Positions 1-10,873 of a stretch of 64,000 nucleotides of DNA are shown in pieces. Origin of the DNA: Lathyrus oleraceus (lineage: Eukaryota; Streptophyta; Magnoliopsida; Fabales; Fabaceae); the NCBI RefSeq assembly GCF_024323335.1, contig NC_066581.1, positions 349,808,409 through 349,872,408 of the forward strand. The letters run 5' to 3'. Under the pieces are notes generated by a model, which saw nothing but the letters and a program-made list of their open reading frames with translations, ran no database searches and had not been told where the DNA came from. Both the position numbers and the translations under genes were made by a program. The stretch's first letter is position 1. Each line of letters begins with the position of its first letter.

Positions 1-1541
1 ACAATGTACTCTTCTTCTCCACACACGGTGACAATTTTGCCCTCTGTGGGATACCTCAACTTTTGATGGAGAGACGAAGCTACAGCACCTGACCCATGAA
101 TCCAAGGGCGTCCCAGTAAGCAGGAATAGGCAGGACGAATGTTCATTACATGGAAGGTAGTATTGAAGACTTGAGGTCCTATCTTGATAGGGAGGACTAC
201 TTCGCCATGGACAACACTCTTCGCACCATCGTAAGCACGTACCACAATGTCACTAGGTTTCAGTTCAATGCTTTTACAATCCAGCTTATCCAGCACAGCT
301 GTCGGCAGCACATTCAAGGAAGAGCCATTATCGATCAACACATGAGACAAAGTGATTCCCCTACACTCAATGGAGATATGCAGGGCTTTATTGTGATTCT
401 TTCCTGCTGGTGTCAGGTCAGCATCGGAAAAGCCTAGGCCATTGTCAACAGCCAAGTGAGCAACATAATTTTCGAACTGATCGACAAATGTTTCCTGAGG
501 CACATGAGCAGTCTTCAAGAATTTTATCAATGCATTGGCATGAGATTCAGAAGATAACAGCAAGGATAACATCGAGATCTTAGACGGGGTATGCCCCAAC
601 TGTTCTACCACATCGAAATCACTCTTGCGGATGATTTTCAGCACTTCTTCCATTTCCTGTTTGGCAACATCTTCGGGAGTAACTTCGACCGGTGTCTCTG
701 ACTGAGAAGGATTGACTGGTTCCTTTCCTCGAGTTTCAAGGACAGGAGGTGAGATTTCTGGAGAGAAGATCCTTCCGCTTCGAGTAATTTTACTAGTCCC
801 AGCAATGCCACTAGTATTAGCAGCATTATCCACTTGCTTCACGCCATGGACGTAAACATCACCGCCATAATTCCACGGAATAGCTTTGCTTGAGGAATAC
901 GGGATCGGGCCAGGTGCAGTGATGATTAGGGGAGCAACCCTGGGCTCAGCAGTAATCTTCACAGGCGCCCTGGTAGCGGTAATCTTCACTGGAACTTTGG
1001 ACCTAGCAATCACAGATATTTCTTCAATAGGGTTTTCCGCCTTAGGAATCCTTTCGAAGAGAACTGTACGATCGTCCATCAGCCGTTGAATACCATTCTT
1101 CAATTTCAAACAGTCCTCGGGTCGGAGTATGCAGAGATTGCAATCTTCAGCACAACCTGGAAATAAACCAGCTTGCAATAAATTCCTCTTTATGATCGGG
1201 AGAGGAGATGTTAAGTCCGCCACATTGGAAATGTGAGAATCGTCATCCATAGCATTAACAGTCTTGTCATGGTTAGGCATAGGAGCAGTGATGACATTAG
1301 GAGTCTCCGGAGGCTCAAACTCAATTTCTCCAGCTTCGATCATATCCTGAATCTTATTCTTCAATGACCAGCAATCGTTTGTATCATGCCCGGGGCTATC
1401 GGAGTGATATGCACACCTGGCATTGGGATTATAACGAGAAGAGGTAGTGTTGGGATTTGTAGGAGGATCTCTAAGGGTGATCAAATTTGCCTTTAGCATT
1501 CCCTGCAGTGCCTGTACCAAGGTCATATTGATCCTGGTAAA
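1..1541 (-). CDS. Ogre gag-pro polyprotein, C-terminal gag and aspartic protease part (partial)
   Basis: Continues in the same frame as the gag ORF after one in-frame TAG (1542-1544) and, by my reading, stays open to the window edge. It starts with a degenerate Cys/His cluster (CAYHSDSPGHDTNDC, roughly 1430-1385), then a long linker, then a retropepsin-type protease with the core motif LIDNGSSLNVLP (catalytic Asp codon at 330-332) and a downstream hydrophobic LLGRPWIHGSGAV block. The protease would cleave the gag-pol polyprotein in virus-like particles. The rest of pol is beyond position 1. The lone TAG at the gag/pro boundary may be a disabling mutation; readthrough cannot be excluded. Confidence 0.85.
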
Positions 1542-2630
1542 CTACCTTCTTGGCCTGTCTTGTTTGGGCTGGAAGTTTTGAGATGGTGGTGCTGCAATCG
1601 TAACTGCTCCGATGTCATGGTCACGGTTTTTCTGGTTACGACCCTTTTGACCGCACACAGCATTTGATTCATTCCTCCCCTGATAGGACCTTTTGGTGCT
1701 TGCAGAGGTAGCCGCCTGTATCTTTCCACTTCGGATGCCGCTTTCAACACGTTCACCTGTTAATATAAGTTCAGTGAAACCTGATGAAGAACTTCCCAGT
1801 AGATGGCTGTAGAATGGGCCGGTCAGTGTGCCCATGAACATGTCCACCAATTCTCTGTCAGTCATAGGGGGTTTGACTCTGCCAGCCAAATCTCTCCACT
1901 TTTGAGCATATTCTTTAAAGCTTTCTTTAGATCCCATAGTCATATTCTGCAACTGTAGCCCGGTAGGCGCTAGTTCAGAGTTATACTGGTACTGTTTATA
2001 GAAAGCTGTTGCTAAATCAGTCCAGGTGCGGATGTCAGAGCTCTCGAGCTGATAATACCATTCCAACTGTGTGCCAGACAGGCTCTCTTGGAAGAAATGG
2101 ATCCATAGCTTCCTGTCAGTGGTATGCGGCTGAATCTTCCTCACATAAGCTCTCAGATGCATCTGAGGACAGGACGCACCATCGTACTTAGTGAAAGTGG
2201 GGATTTTGAATTTGCGAGGAATGGTCACATCGGAGACCAGACCCAAACTTTCGAAATCCAGACCGGGCGCCTTCTGACCCTCCATAGCTAGCATACGTTC
2301 TTCCAGCAACTTGTACTTATCATCTCTTGGAGAGTATTGTTCATTTTCATAATCTTCATCGTCGTCCTCAGGGTTGAAGAGATCGACATTCTCCTCTTCT
2401 GAATCATTCTCTGTCTCCTCTTCTGGACCATTCGGGATCCCAAACTTGACTCCTGCGGCCTGTCCTTTACGCCTTCTTCCCGGGTTAATGAAACTCACAA
2501 CTTTCTTGTCTTTCTTCTTTTCGAGCAAAAGAGCCTTCAGTTCCTCCTGCCCCTTGGATAAGCTTAACATCATCTCCTTGAATTGAGCATTCCGAGTCTG
2601 GAGATCTTTGACAGTTTGTTCGAGATCCAT
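1542..2630 (-). CDS. Ogre gag (capsid) protein
   Basis: 362 residues, ATG at 2630-2628. The N-terminus is a coiled coil (MDLEQTVKDLQTRNAQFKEM) followed by a basic patch and an acidic stretch (about residues 70-100). The central retrotransposon gag domain runs from about residue 140 to 290 and includes KLWIHFFQESLSGTQLEWYY and ESFKEYAQKWRDLAGRV. The protein would build the particle that packages element RNA. It ends at a TAG, after which the same frame runs on into protease, so the natural product is probably a gag-pro fusion. It lies 211 bp downstream of ORF1. Confidence 0.9.
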   Translation of the reverse strand: MDLEQTVKDLQTRNAQFKEMMLSLSKGQEELKALLLEKKKDKKVVSFINPGRRRKGQAAGVKFGIPNGPEEETENDSEEENVDLFNPEDDDEDYENEQYSPRDDKYKLLEERMLAMEGQKAPGLDFESLGLVSDVTIPRKFKIPTFTKYDGASCPQMHLRAYVRKIQPHTTDRKLWIHFFQESLSGTQLEWYYQLESSDIRTWTDLATAFYKQYQYNSELAPTGLQLQNMTMGSKESFKEYAQKWRDLAGRVKPPMTDRELVDMFMGTLTGPFYSHLLGSSSSGFTELILTGERVESGIRSGKIQAATSASTKRSYQGRNESNAVCGQKGRNQKNRDHDIGAVTIAAPPSQNFQPKQDRPRR

Positions 2631-2841
2631 TTTTCTGTTTAGAAGGAAGACCGTGAGAACATTGAACTTGTAGAATACCTGTTATGCAGTGTTATGTTAT
2701 GCTATGCAATGTATGAAATGTTTTCAAGGACTTTTGGAATTTAACTTTGCGTAAATCACCAACAAGAGAGAAATGTTTATTGCTAATTTCTTTGACCAAT
2801 GTTCATTACAAAAGGAATAATAATAAAAATACAATGAAAGC

Positions 2842-4170
2842 TCAAGTCTCCCAGGGGCGGCTTCTTTTTGGGCGAAGATACGCATTGAGTCTTCGTTCCT
2901 CATTAAGCTGACTGGTAAGTTCTAACACTTTCTTCCTTTCTGCGACGAACTGAGTCTCGAAAGTATCCCTTTCTTCTCTCAACTGGATCCAGGATCTCTT
3001 TAGTTCCTCAACATCGGTAGGCATATCTGGATAAGGAATGATCTGAGGAGCACCTCCTTCAGCTTCAGGTTTGACAATCTGAGGTCCGATCGCAAGATAT
3101 GGCATGACAAGTTCACGAGCTCTGGCGCGTACCCATCTGAGATAAGGTTCCATAGGAATAGAATTTTTCTGTCCTAACGTACCTCTCTTCACCATGCCCC
3201 AAGCTCGTACAAATCTTTGACGGAGGCCTTGGGAATCGTTGTCATAGTCGAACACAATGCCTTCGATGATCATTTCATGTGGGCCATCTCTTCGAGCACA
3301 ACCAAACTGTCGCAGAGCTAAAGCAGGAGTATAAGTAATACCTCCTCTTATTCCTAGGAGAGGTACATTAAGGAACTCGCCACAACGGTCAATGATGGTA
3401 ACATTTTCCTTGAACTGAGGACACCAACAGATGTCTGGGTGGGAGAGCGACATTATCCTTTGAGACCATTTCAAATTCTGCTCGTTCTTCAAGACCGATT
3501 GAGGAAGGTGCGAAATAAACCACCTAGACAACAAAGGTATGCAGCACATGAGAGTCCCTTGCTTCTTCATGGTACGAGTGTGGAGGGAATGCAAAATGTC
3601 TCCCAGCAAGGTAGGTACAGGGTTATGAGTGAGAAATATCTTAATAGCATTCATGTCTATGAATTGGTCTGGATTAGGGAATAACACCAAGCCATGGATT
3701 AGCAATGCCAGGATGTCTTCGAAAGCACGAACATTCATAACTTTTAAGAATTCTCGGGCCTTATTTGTCAGGAATTTGGCAAGTAAACCCTTAACTCCAC
3801 TCCTTGTTACCCAATTAGCTTCAATGTCGGACTTCGTCATGTGTAAAGCTGCGGCAACTTCTTCAGACTTCGGAACCTTTTCTAAACCACTGAACGGTAG
3901 TTGATCAAGGATAGGTATCCCAAGCAGTCTGGAGAATTCTTCCAATGTGGGTACCAACTGATAATCTGGGAATGTGAAGCAATGATGTTTAGGGTCGAAG
4001 AACTGGAATAAAACTCTCATCATATCTTCTTTGAACCCAGTGGTAACTAAATTGAGAAGAGAACCATGTCTCTTGATGAACTGCGCATGATCGGAAAGTT
4101 CTGACACTAAGTTCTTGAGTTGAGGAGAGATTGCTACAAGATTAATCCGGATGGTCTTCCTGGGAGCCAT
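2842..4170 (-). CDS. Ogre ORF1, function unknown (PMD-like/DUF7745-type)
   Basis: 442 residues, intact, ATG at 4170-4168. Lies between the leader and gag, the position typical of Ogre ORF1. No enzyme motif is visible. Residues about 45-80 contain FDPKHHCFTFPDYQLVPTLE followed by EFSRLLGIP, which resembles the (F)x(E/Q)xTxx(E/D)xxxLLG signature of plant mobile domains; the middle is helical and hydrophobic; the C-terminal 70 residues form a charged coiled coil (EELKRSWIQLREERDTFETQ). Its role in the element is unknown. The homology to PMD proteins is my inference from a short motif. Confidence 0.8.
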   Translation of the reverse strand: MAPRKTIRINLVAISPQLKNLVSELSDHAQFIKRHGSLLNLVTTGFKEDMMRVLFQFFDPKHHCFTFPDYQLVPTLEEFSRLLGIPILDQLPFSGLEKVPKSEEVAAALHMTKSDIEANWVTRSGVKGLLAKFLTNKAREFLKVMNVRAFEDILALLIHGLVLFPNPDQFIDMNAIKIFLTHNPVPTLLGDILHSLHTRTMKKQGTLMCCIPLLSRWFISHLPQSVLKNEQNLKWSQRIMSLSHPDICWCPQFKENVTIIDRCGEFLNVPLLGIRGGITYTPALALRQFGCARRDGPHEMIIEGIVFDYDNDSQGLRQRFVRAWGMVKRGTLGQKNSIPMEPYLRWVRARARELVMPYLAIGPQIVKPEAEGGAPQIIPYPDMPTDVEELKRSWIQLREERDTFETQFVAERKKVLELTSQLNEERRLNAYLRPKRSRPWET

Positions 4171-4869
4171 AGCTTTACAAAACAGAGCAAAGTTAAATCC
4201 CTAAGTCCTTGAAATGGTTATAATGTCATGATATTATGATGTTATGATGTTATTATGTTATGATGTTATGTAAACAAACACAAGCAAGTCACACAACAAT
4301 CACTCCTAAGTTTTAAGGCTTGCATGAGTTCCATAGGTAAGTACCCTCCCTACTGAAGTTTGGTTGGTTCAACCTGTCCTAGAATAGTAATCGGGTTCTA
4401 AAAGGATCTCCAATCATTGACCTTCCTTCAAGTCCACTTCAGTGCAACACCAAGTGGTTGACCGAAGCTTCCCTAAAGTCCAATCTCAAGGAGTGTAGTA
4501 TCGAGTCTCAACCAACCCCAGTCGGAACCGAAGTCAGTTATCTCACTACTTTCTAATGGCCAGGATGAGTCAATTAGGGTTCTAAAGGTCTGGTAAATGC
4601 TTTAATGACACCACGCAGATGCCAAATTTTTCCTTAAGTAAACATGAGGAACATCAGGACATCCAAAGTGTCACATTGACCGTAGCCATCATTTTAACCA
4701 TTCCAGTATACGCCGGATAGTCGCGATGATCTATTGCTACTTACCTAAGGTACACTAGATCCGGGTGTAGGATCTTTCACTCAAGAATACCCAAGCAATC
4801 CCTTAAAAGTAAATCAGACAATTTTTAAATAAATGATCTTGTTTTTTAAGGTAACCTCTCTTGTAATCG
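4171..4869 (-). other. Ogre leader (5' UTR) between PBS and ORF1
   Basis: About 700 bp without a long ORF. It contains a short TTATGATG-type simple repeat at about 4218-4270. No splice or promoter signals stand out; it should be transcribed from the 5' LTR. Confidence 0.7.
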
Positions 4870-4887
4870 TCCCCAGCAGAGTCGCCA
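4870..4887 (-). promoter_or_regulatory. Primer-binding site (tRNA-Arg type)
   Basis: On the minus strand the 18 bases TGGCGACTCTGCTGGGGA start with TGG and lie four bases after the LTR end. This sequence is the PBS described for Ogre elements, complementary to a tRNA-Arg 3' end. It primes minus-strand DNA synthesis. Confidence 0.85.
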
Positions 4888-6548
4888 GTTCTGTCATACG
4901 GTGAACTGACTTCGGGTGTTTTGCTTTTTATCGCAATGTCGCGGATAGCAAGAGTCGCCACCGACTTTTCTTTTATCCAATAAGGAAAGGTGGAAAAGAA
5001 CAGGAAAGACCTTAATAGATTTTGGGTTCGGGAGGTACATTATACAAAGGGAAGGTATTAGCACCCTTTGTATCCATGGTTATCCATGGGCTCTTAATTG
5101 CTGGATCACTTATATTTTTGTCTGAAAAGTGTTCGTGAATTGTTTAAAAAATGTTTCGAAAAGAGAGTTTAACTTTGTAATGATTCTCGTATGAATGTAT
5201 ACAAAGTATTTATCTCATTTGATTTTGAAAACGGTTTAGAAAAATGTAACTTGGTAATGATTCTAGTATGAATGCATACCAAGTGGTGATTTTCTAGGAT
5301 TTGTAAAGTGTGAGGGGTGGGAAATGTTTTAGGTTATGATCCAGCAATTGAGAGTTATACCTTCCTAAGGTCGTTATGAACGTTTCCTATCCTTATGAGG
5401 GTAAAATTGTCCTTACTATTGAGAAGTAAGTAATTTTACCCTTTGGATGTTTAAGGGTCATCGATAGGTCATTGAAGGCAACAGTTGTAAGGATACCTTA
5501 GCATTCGAAGGGACGATCATCATTTAACCGTAGGCTACACCGAAGGGTCATCGAGGGACGAAATCATATATTCGAAGGCAACATCCGAGGGACTATGATT
5601 TATTTTATGATGATTTAATCGAAGGGCCATTGCTAAGTGTATCCCCACATTCGCGGGACATGACCGTGGTACCGTAATATCGTAAGGCAAAAGAGAGGTC
5701 CAAGATCACATATTTAGAGGCCGTATTTTACAATCGATTAGGTAATTAGGATGAATCTCCACATTAAAATTAATACATTAAAATTAATACATTAAAATTA
5801 ATTAGGTAATTTAGGGTGAAACTCCACAAGGGTATCCCACAAATAAAGTGGAAGACCTAGACAGCAATCTTTTCCTGGGAAAGGTGAACCTTTACAAAAT
5901 TCAGCAAACGGGTTAGAGTACCAAGTCAGGATGCAATCAAGGATTGCACCGCAAAAGAAACCAGAACAGCAGTAGGGTCAGATAAACAATGCATGGCTAT
6001 GATAAAAACATGACAGGTTAGCAAAGGACAGAACAGAAAAATCAGCAACTGTCCCGGTCGCCGCTGCCTCGCCTAGCGAAGGCTTAGCGAATACTCGCTG
6101 CATGCTCGCTTAGCGATGTGCTAGCGAGCGGCTGCGGATTCTGGTTTTGATAACAGCATAATGTCAGCAAGCTTCACACCTTATAGCATCCATTACAGAG
6201 ATTATGTGGTTAGACATTCAGATGTTCATGCATACTTAAATTCATATGTAAAACTTAAGATAGTTTCATAAATTCAATCATGATACCATATGCAAATTAA
6301 GAACATAAGGTAGTAATAGCAATGCCAACCTGTTTGTAATCGAATTGTAACCTTGAATTGGCCGATCGGATCGAATTGAGCGGAAGTGACCTTGCTGCCG
6401 CCGGCCTTTCCTTCAGGGTTTCCTTTAGGGTTACTCGGAATTCTCAGGGTTAGCCTCCAGGGTTTTCCGTCTGTGAGCGCTAGGGTTTGCTTGCTAGGGT
6501 TCTCCTTTCGTCCTTTTTCATCCTCCTTTTTTCTGACTGGAGTTGTGG

Positions 6549-6556
6549 TATTTATA
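6549..6556 (-). promoter_or_regulatory. TATA box of the Ogre LTR
   Basis: TATAAATA on the minus strand, about 290 bp into the LTR. The GCTCGCTAGGCGAGC-type array lies 60-155 bp upstream of it. Confidence 0.65.
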
Positions 6557-6615
6557 ATGCCTTTTTTCATGACCTAATGGGCTCAGAGTGAAGCCCAGAA
6601 TTTTCTGTTATCTGT

Positions 6616-6706
6616 CAGCTTCGCTAGGCGAGCGTGTAGCGAACGTTCGCTAGGCGAGCGTGCAGCGAACGTTCGCTAGGCGAAGGATTTGCTCGCCTAG
6701 CGAGCA
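6616..6706. repeat. Array of TTCGCTAGGCGAGC-type palindromes in Ogre U3
   Basis: Four near-palindromic units (TTCGCTAGGCGAGC and variants), each separated by about 20 bp with GTGTAGCGAAC-type half-sites. The last, 6691-6705, is GCTCGCCTAGCGAGC. A second, weaker cluster is at 6058-6137. The same 15-mer occurs in the unrelated solo LTR at 39039-40537. Confidence 0.8.
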
Positions 6707-6844
6707 GGCCAGTTTGGGCCATTTTCTGGATTGGGCCATTCGTGAGCTGGGCCTTTGTTCCTTTAAGATCAGTGTCATAAAAATGAGTCGGAGTGCCCTG
6801 AAAAATGTCTTAAAATATTAATGGGCAAATTTTGGAGTATGACA

Positions 6845-7857
6845 CCTACAAAGTGGGAATGCTTACGATGAGCCATTTAGCGCAAGATTGAGTGAACCCA
6901 AAACTTCTAAGGAACATACCGAACCCACGTACGAAGTGAAGGAACCAGAGGAATCTGAAAAACAGGAAGGTCTTATAATGAAAGATGATGATATCATACC
7001 AGCGTTTTATCAAGGACTTCTCTAAAATAACTAAACCTTTAACCGGTCTTTTAATGAAAGATGATGAATTCATTTTCGATGAAAAATTTAATGAAGTGTT
7101 TAATCTTTTAAAGCAAGCGTTGATTTCAGCACCCATTATGCAACCCCCTAATTAGTCAGAACCTTTTGAGATAATGTGCGACGCTAGTGATTATGCCGTT
7201 GGAGCCGTTCTAGGACAAAGGAAAGATAAAAAATTACATGTGATTTATTATGCCAGTAGAACCCTAGACGCTACCCAACTTAACTATGCAACAACTGAAT
7301 AGGAACTACTAGCTGTAGTTTTTGCTATAGACAAATTCAGATCTTATCTAGTAGGAGCCAAAATTATAGTTTACACTTATCATGCTGCCATTCATTACCT
7401 ATTAAGTAAAAAAGATGCCAAGCCCAGGTTACTCCGATGGATCCTGCTACTACAAGAGTTTGATTTAGATATTCGAGATAAAAAAGACACTGAAAATGTA
7501 GTAGTTGATCACCTTTCTAGGCTAGAACACCTGAAACCATACCTCGTACCCATAAATGATGATTTTACCTATGATAGACTGATAGCTAAACTAGAAGCCA
7601 TTAAAGACAATAGCCTAGGCCCTCATGAGCACTTCCAAAAATCCTTAGCTGTAAGTAACGTGCCATGGTATGTAGACTTTGTTAATTACCTAGCTGCTGA
7701 TATCATACCCCCTGATCTTGACTACCACCGGAAGAAGAAGTTCTTTAACGATGTAAGAAACTTTTATTGGGACGAACCACTCCTTTTCAAAAGGGGTAAA
7801 GACAACATTTTTCGCCGTTGCGTTCTAGAAGAGGAGGTAAAAAAGTATAATTGAGCA
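6845..7857 (+). pseudogene. Athila-like pol remnant: gag-pro linker, RT end and RNase H
   Basis: 6845-6996 reads LQSGNAYDEPFS...KEPEESEKQEG, like the linker before protease in Athila polyproteins. From 6997 the sequence jumps to the end of RT (YQRFIKDFSKI) in a different frame, so protease and most of RT are missing through an internal deletion. RNase H follows: MCDASDYAVGAVLG with the first catalytic Asp, then KLHVIYYASRTLD and [15 protein letters not shown]. Defects: in-frame TAGs at 7153-7155 and 7300-7302, Tyr replacing the Asp of the TDH motif (7378-7380), and a frameshift near 7850. Not functional. Confidence 0.85.
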
Positions 7858-9142
7858 TTGTCACTCTGCACCCTATGGTGGACATGCGAGCACCTCTAAG
7901 ACATACGCCAAGATTCTTCAAGCTGGCCTATTCTGACCTACCATGTGGCGCGATGCCCATGCTTGCATTGTCAAATGTGATAGATGCCAACGCATGGGAA
8001 ATATTTCAAGACGTGACGAAATTCCTCTAAGAAACATTCAAGAAGTAGAACTCTTCGACGTTTGGGGTATAGATTTCATGGGACCTTTCCCACCATCCTT
8101 AGGAAACAAGTATATCTTAGTAGCTGTGGACTACGTGTCTAAGTGGATTGAAGCTATAGCTGCACCCACAAACGACACTAGAGTGGTGATCAAGTTATTT
8201 AAAAATTACATATTCCCCAGATTTGGAACACCCCGTTTAGTCATAAGCGGTGGAGGATCGCACTTCATATCGAGAATATTTGATAAACTTTTAAGCAAAT
8301 ATGGAGTTAGGCATAGAGTAGCAACACCATATCACCCACAAACTAGTGGCCAAGTAGAAGTATCCAATAAGGAGATAAAACAAATTCTAGAAAAAATTGT
8401 TTCTATATCTAGAAGAGACTGGTCTCAGAAGCTCCAAGAAGCATTATGGGCCTACAGAACCGTGCTCAAAACCCCTATAGGAACAACTCCCTACCAACTA
8501 GTCTATGGAAAATCCTGTCATTTACCTTTTGAATTAGAGCATAAGGCCTATTGGGTCATTAAAACTTTGAATTTGGATTACCTGACCGCTGGTGAAAAAC
8601 GTATCCTTGACATCCACAAACTGGAAGAACTCAGGAAATCTGCCTACGAGAATGCCAAAATATACAAAGAGAGAACCAAAGCTTGGCATGACAAGAGAAT
8701 TGTGAAAAAAGATTTCAATATAGGCGACCCTGTTCTCCTGTTCAATTCTAGGCTACGACTTTTCCTTGGGAAGTTGCATTCAAGATGGACTGGCCCTTTC
8801 AAAGTATCTAAGATTCTGAGATCCGGAGCTGTAGAAATCAAGAATGAAACCTGTAGTCCATTCATTGTAAATGGGCAAAGACTGAAGCTCTATAAAGGAG
8901 GAGACATTCTGATAGACTACTCCAGCCACACTCTGATAGATCCATCAATTCCTACGACAGATGTATACGTTCCGATCGTCAAGCTAACGACGTTAAACAA
9001 GCGCTGCTTGGGAGGCAACCCACGGTTTTCTTATCTTGTTTTACTTTTTTGCATTTATTTACTTTATTTTATTTTTAATCATATTTTCGTCAGGACTAAA
9101 TATCATTTGCAATGTTTGTGTTTTCAGGATCCTTTTCCCTAA
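7853..9142 (+). pseudogene. Athila-like integrase, inactive
   Basis: Contains the HHCC zinc-binding region (EHCHSAPYGGHAST ... [10 protein letters not shown]), the core with first Asp in [10 protein letters not shown], the glutamate region [12 protein letters not shown], and a C-terminal domain ([20 protein letters not shown]). It would insert element DNA into the chromosome. Defects: a TGA in the zinc region (about 7929), so the longest open frame begins at 7943, and Gly in place of the second catalytic Asp (ISGGGSH, codon 8249-8251). The true domain ends near 8930; the remaining frame runs into the spacer. Followed by the AACAAGCGCT...GGCAACCCA block at 8996-9022, also present after integrase in element B. 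Confidence 0.9.
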
Positions 9143-9152
9143 CCTTTGCAGG
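9126..9152 (+). promoter_or_regulatory. Putative splice acceptors ahead of ORFa
   Basis: A T-rich tract ends in TGTTTTCAG (9127) and again in CCTTTGCAG (9151), immediately before the ORFa ATG at 9153. This suggests ORFa is expressed from a spliced LTR transcript, as for post-pol ORFs of retroelements. The hydrophobic in-frame extension upstream has no ATG and reflects the T-rich intron end. Confidence 0.5.
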
Positions 9153-10384
9153 ATGCAGAACTTTGATGACATGCACGTGGCTTTCAGAGATGACGCCCAG
9201 AGGGAGCGTTACATAGTTCTCTACCAGCGTCATATGGTACCTACACGCTATCCGGACCAGGATTGCATGAACGCCCTAGGCATTGAGCCAAGCATCAAAT
9301 TCATGTGCCACAAACTCCAATGGGATGAATTCGCTGATGACATGAACAACACCTACAGGAACCTGACTTTGGAGTTCCTCAGCTCGTTTGATTATGATCC
9401 TTACTCCGGACCAGATGGACATGATGTTTTCAGGATATTCGGGACTGAGTACTCTTTCATCCAGAAGGAGTTCGGTGACTTATTAGGTTTTCAGACTACC
9501 CCCGACGTTATCCCTGAGACGCCGATGGGATACTTTCTGAGTAAGGAAGTGGAGAAATTATGGAGCGATATCTCTAGTGGAGGGAGTCAGGATCCTTTCA
9601 CTCAGTTGTCCCAGGTTATCCACAACCCTGCTATGAGGTACTTTCAGATGATACTGGCGCACTTCTTTCTTGGAAAACCAGATGATGAGACTCTGCTGAG
9701 TGAGGAAGAGATATTTTTGTTATTCTGTGCATCCCAGTCACGCTCTGTGGCATGTGGGAATTTCCTACTGTGTGGCCTTAGCAATGTTTCCAGATCATCC
9801 GAAGGAGTTATTCATATATGAGGGATTGTCACGCAGATTGCCATTGCCTTAGGCCTATCCTGCAAGTTGCTCCATCTCAGGACTTTCTGTGGCCATACTA
9901 CTATGGATATTGATTTCTGCTTGACCAGATGATTGATGAGGAGATCCTCTTTCAATCCCAGACAGTTCAGATTGTTGATTGATAGCGAGATGATACACAA
10001 CTTTACACTGCCATACCCGATGATGACCAGTGTTCATGACCCAGCTAACTGGAGTTATGCTTTGGAAGGTCATGGAGAGAATGTTGAGGAGCCTAGATCC
10101 CCTCCTGTTGCTGATTATACTCCTACGCCGCTTTCACCCAGGATTACTGTGCTCTCTAATAATTTATCTTTGCAAACCCCAGATGTCCACACGCAGATTG
10201 TCGAGTGTCGCAGAGAGATTACCGAGCTTAGGCAGGAGGTGGCTGACCTTACTTTATAGATGGCGGTATCCGATCTTACACATGCTACTGAGGCTGATTG
10301 TTTGTACCAAGAGATAGCAGAGCTTCGTTAGGAGATAGTCGTACTTCGTGGATCCAGTCAGGCAGAGGAGCCCCCTGCTGTTTA
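9153..10384 (+). pseudogene. ORFa of element A (ATHILA ORF-1-like), degenerate
   Basis: Starts MQNFDDMHVAF. Conserved family blocks: TRYPDQDCMNALG, LTLEFLSSFDYD, GTEYSFIQKEFGDLLGFQT, VIHNPAMRYFQMILAHFFLG, LFCASQSRSV, then PMMTSVHDPANWSYALEG after two nonsense codons (TGA 9819-9821, TGA 9930-9932). The frame is otherwise kept. The C-terminus is a leucine-rich coiled coil (CRREITELRQEVADLTL), interrupted by TAG codons. I assign it to the ATHILA ORF-1-type family, whose function is unknown. Best matched within the window by ORFa of element B (47143-48405), with shared FCASQ and MTSVH blocks. Confidence 0.8.
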
Positions 10385-10513
10385 AGTTTACCGTCTCGTT
10401 TATCTTTTCTTATTTATGTTTATATTATTTTTCGCATTTCCCTGACTTATTTTATATTATCGCATTCGGTATATTTTCTAATTATGTTAGCACTTTGATA
10501 TTTCCATATATTT

Positions 10514-10672
<159 letters not shown>

Positions 10673-10873
10673 GTGTGTTTATTTTATTTATATTCCTATT
10701 ATAATCTAATAGCATTATTTTATTTGTTTAATGTTTAATTTTATTTTCATAAATTGTGCAAGCCTTATTTCATTAGGAAAAACAATGAAAATGCTATCCG
10801 GACCCCCAAACCAAAAAAAGCATGGAGAAGCCCATACCAATCTTCAAATTTCGGCCCAGCTTCAATTGCTCCT

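Larger units (their letters stand above)
1..6844 (-). mobile_element. Ogre-type Ty3/gypsy retrotransposon, 5' part
   Basis: Reading the minus strand from 6844 downward: 5' LTR (6844-4892), PBS, leader, ORF1, gag, protease, then the window edge. Reverse transcriptase, integrase and 3' LTR lie outside. An extra ORF before gag and a PBS matching a tRNA-Arg 3' end are hallmarks reported for Ogre elements of legumes. The sequence just right of the LTR (from 6845) belongs to an Athila-like pol region, so the Ogre appears nested in it. The expected target duplication would be CCTAC, but the other flank is outside the window. Confidence 0.9.
4892..6844 (-). repeat. Ogre 5' LTR
   Basis: On the minus strand the LTR starts TGTCATACTCC at 6844 and ends CGTATGACA at 4892, giving matched TGTCATAC/GTATGACA ends and about 1953 bp. 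A TATA box (6549-6556) and an upstream palindrome array (6616-6706) define U3. The downstream R/U5 part carries many 'CGAAGGGxCAT' phrases (about 5450-5650) and a second palindrome patch at 6058-6137. A 98-codon ORF inside it is not considered coding. Confidence 0.85.

Noticed and set aside
4870..4887. tRNA-like sequence
   Set aside because: Only the 3' end complement is present; it is a primer-binding site, not a tRNA gene.
6274..6570. 98-codon ORF in the Ogre LTR
   Set aside because: Lies across the TATA/R region of the LTR and has no recognisable domain.
9036..9152. Hydrophobic N-terminal extension of ORFa that looks like a signal peptide (also 48406-48564 minus), hinting at an envelope protein
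   Set aside because: It begins with TTG rather than ATG in both elements and coincides with a T-rich intron end and splice acceptor.
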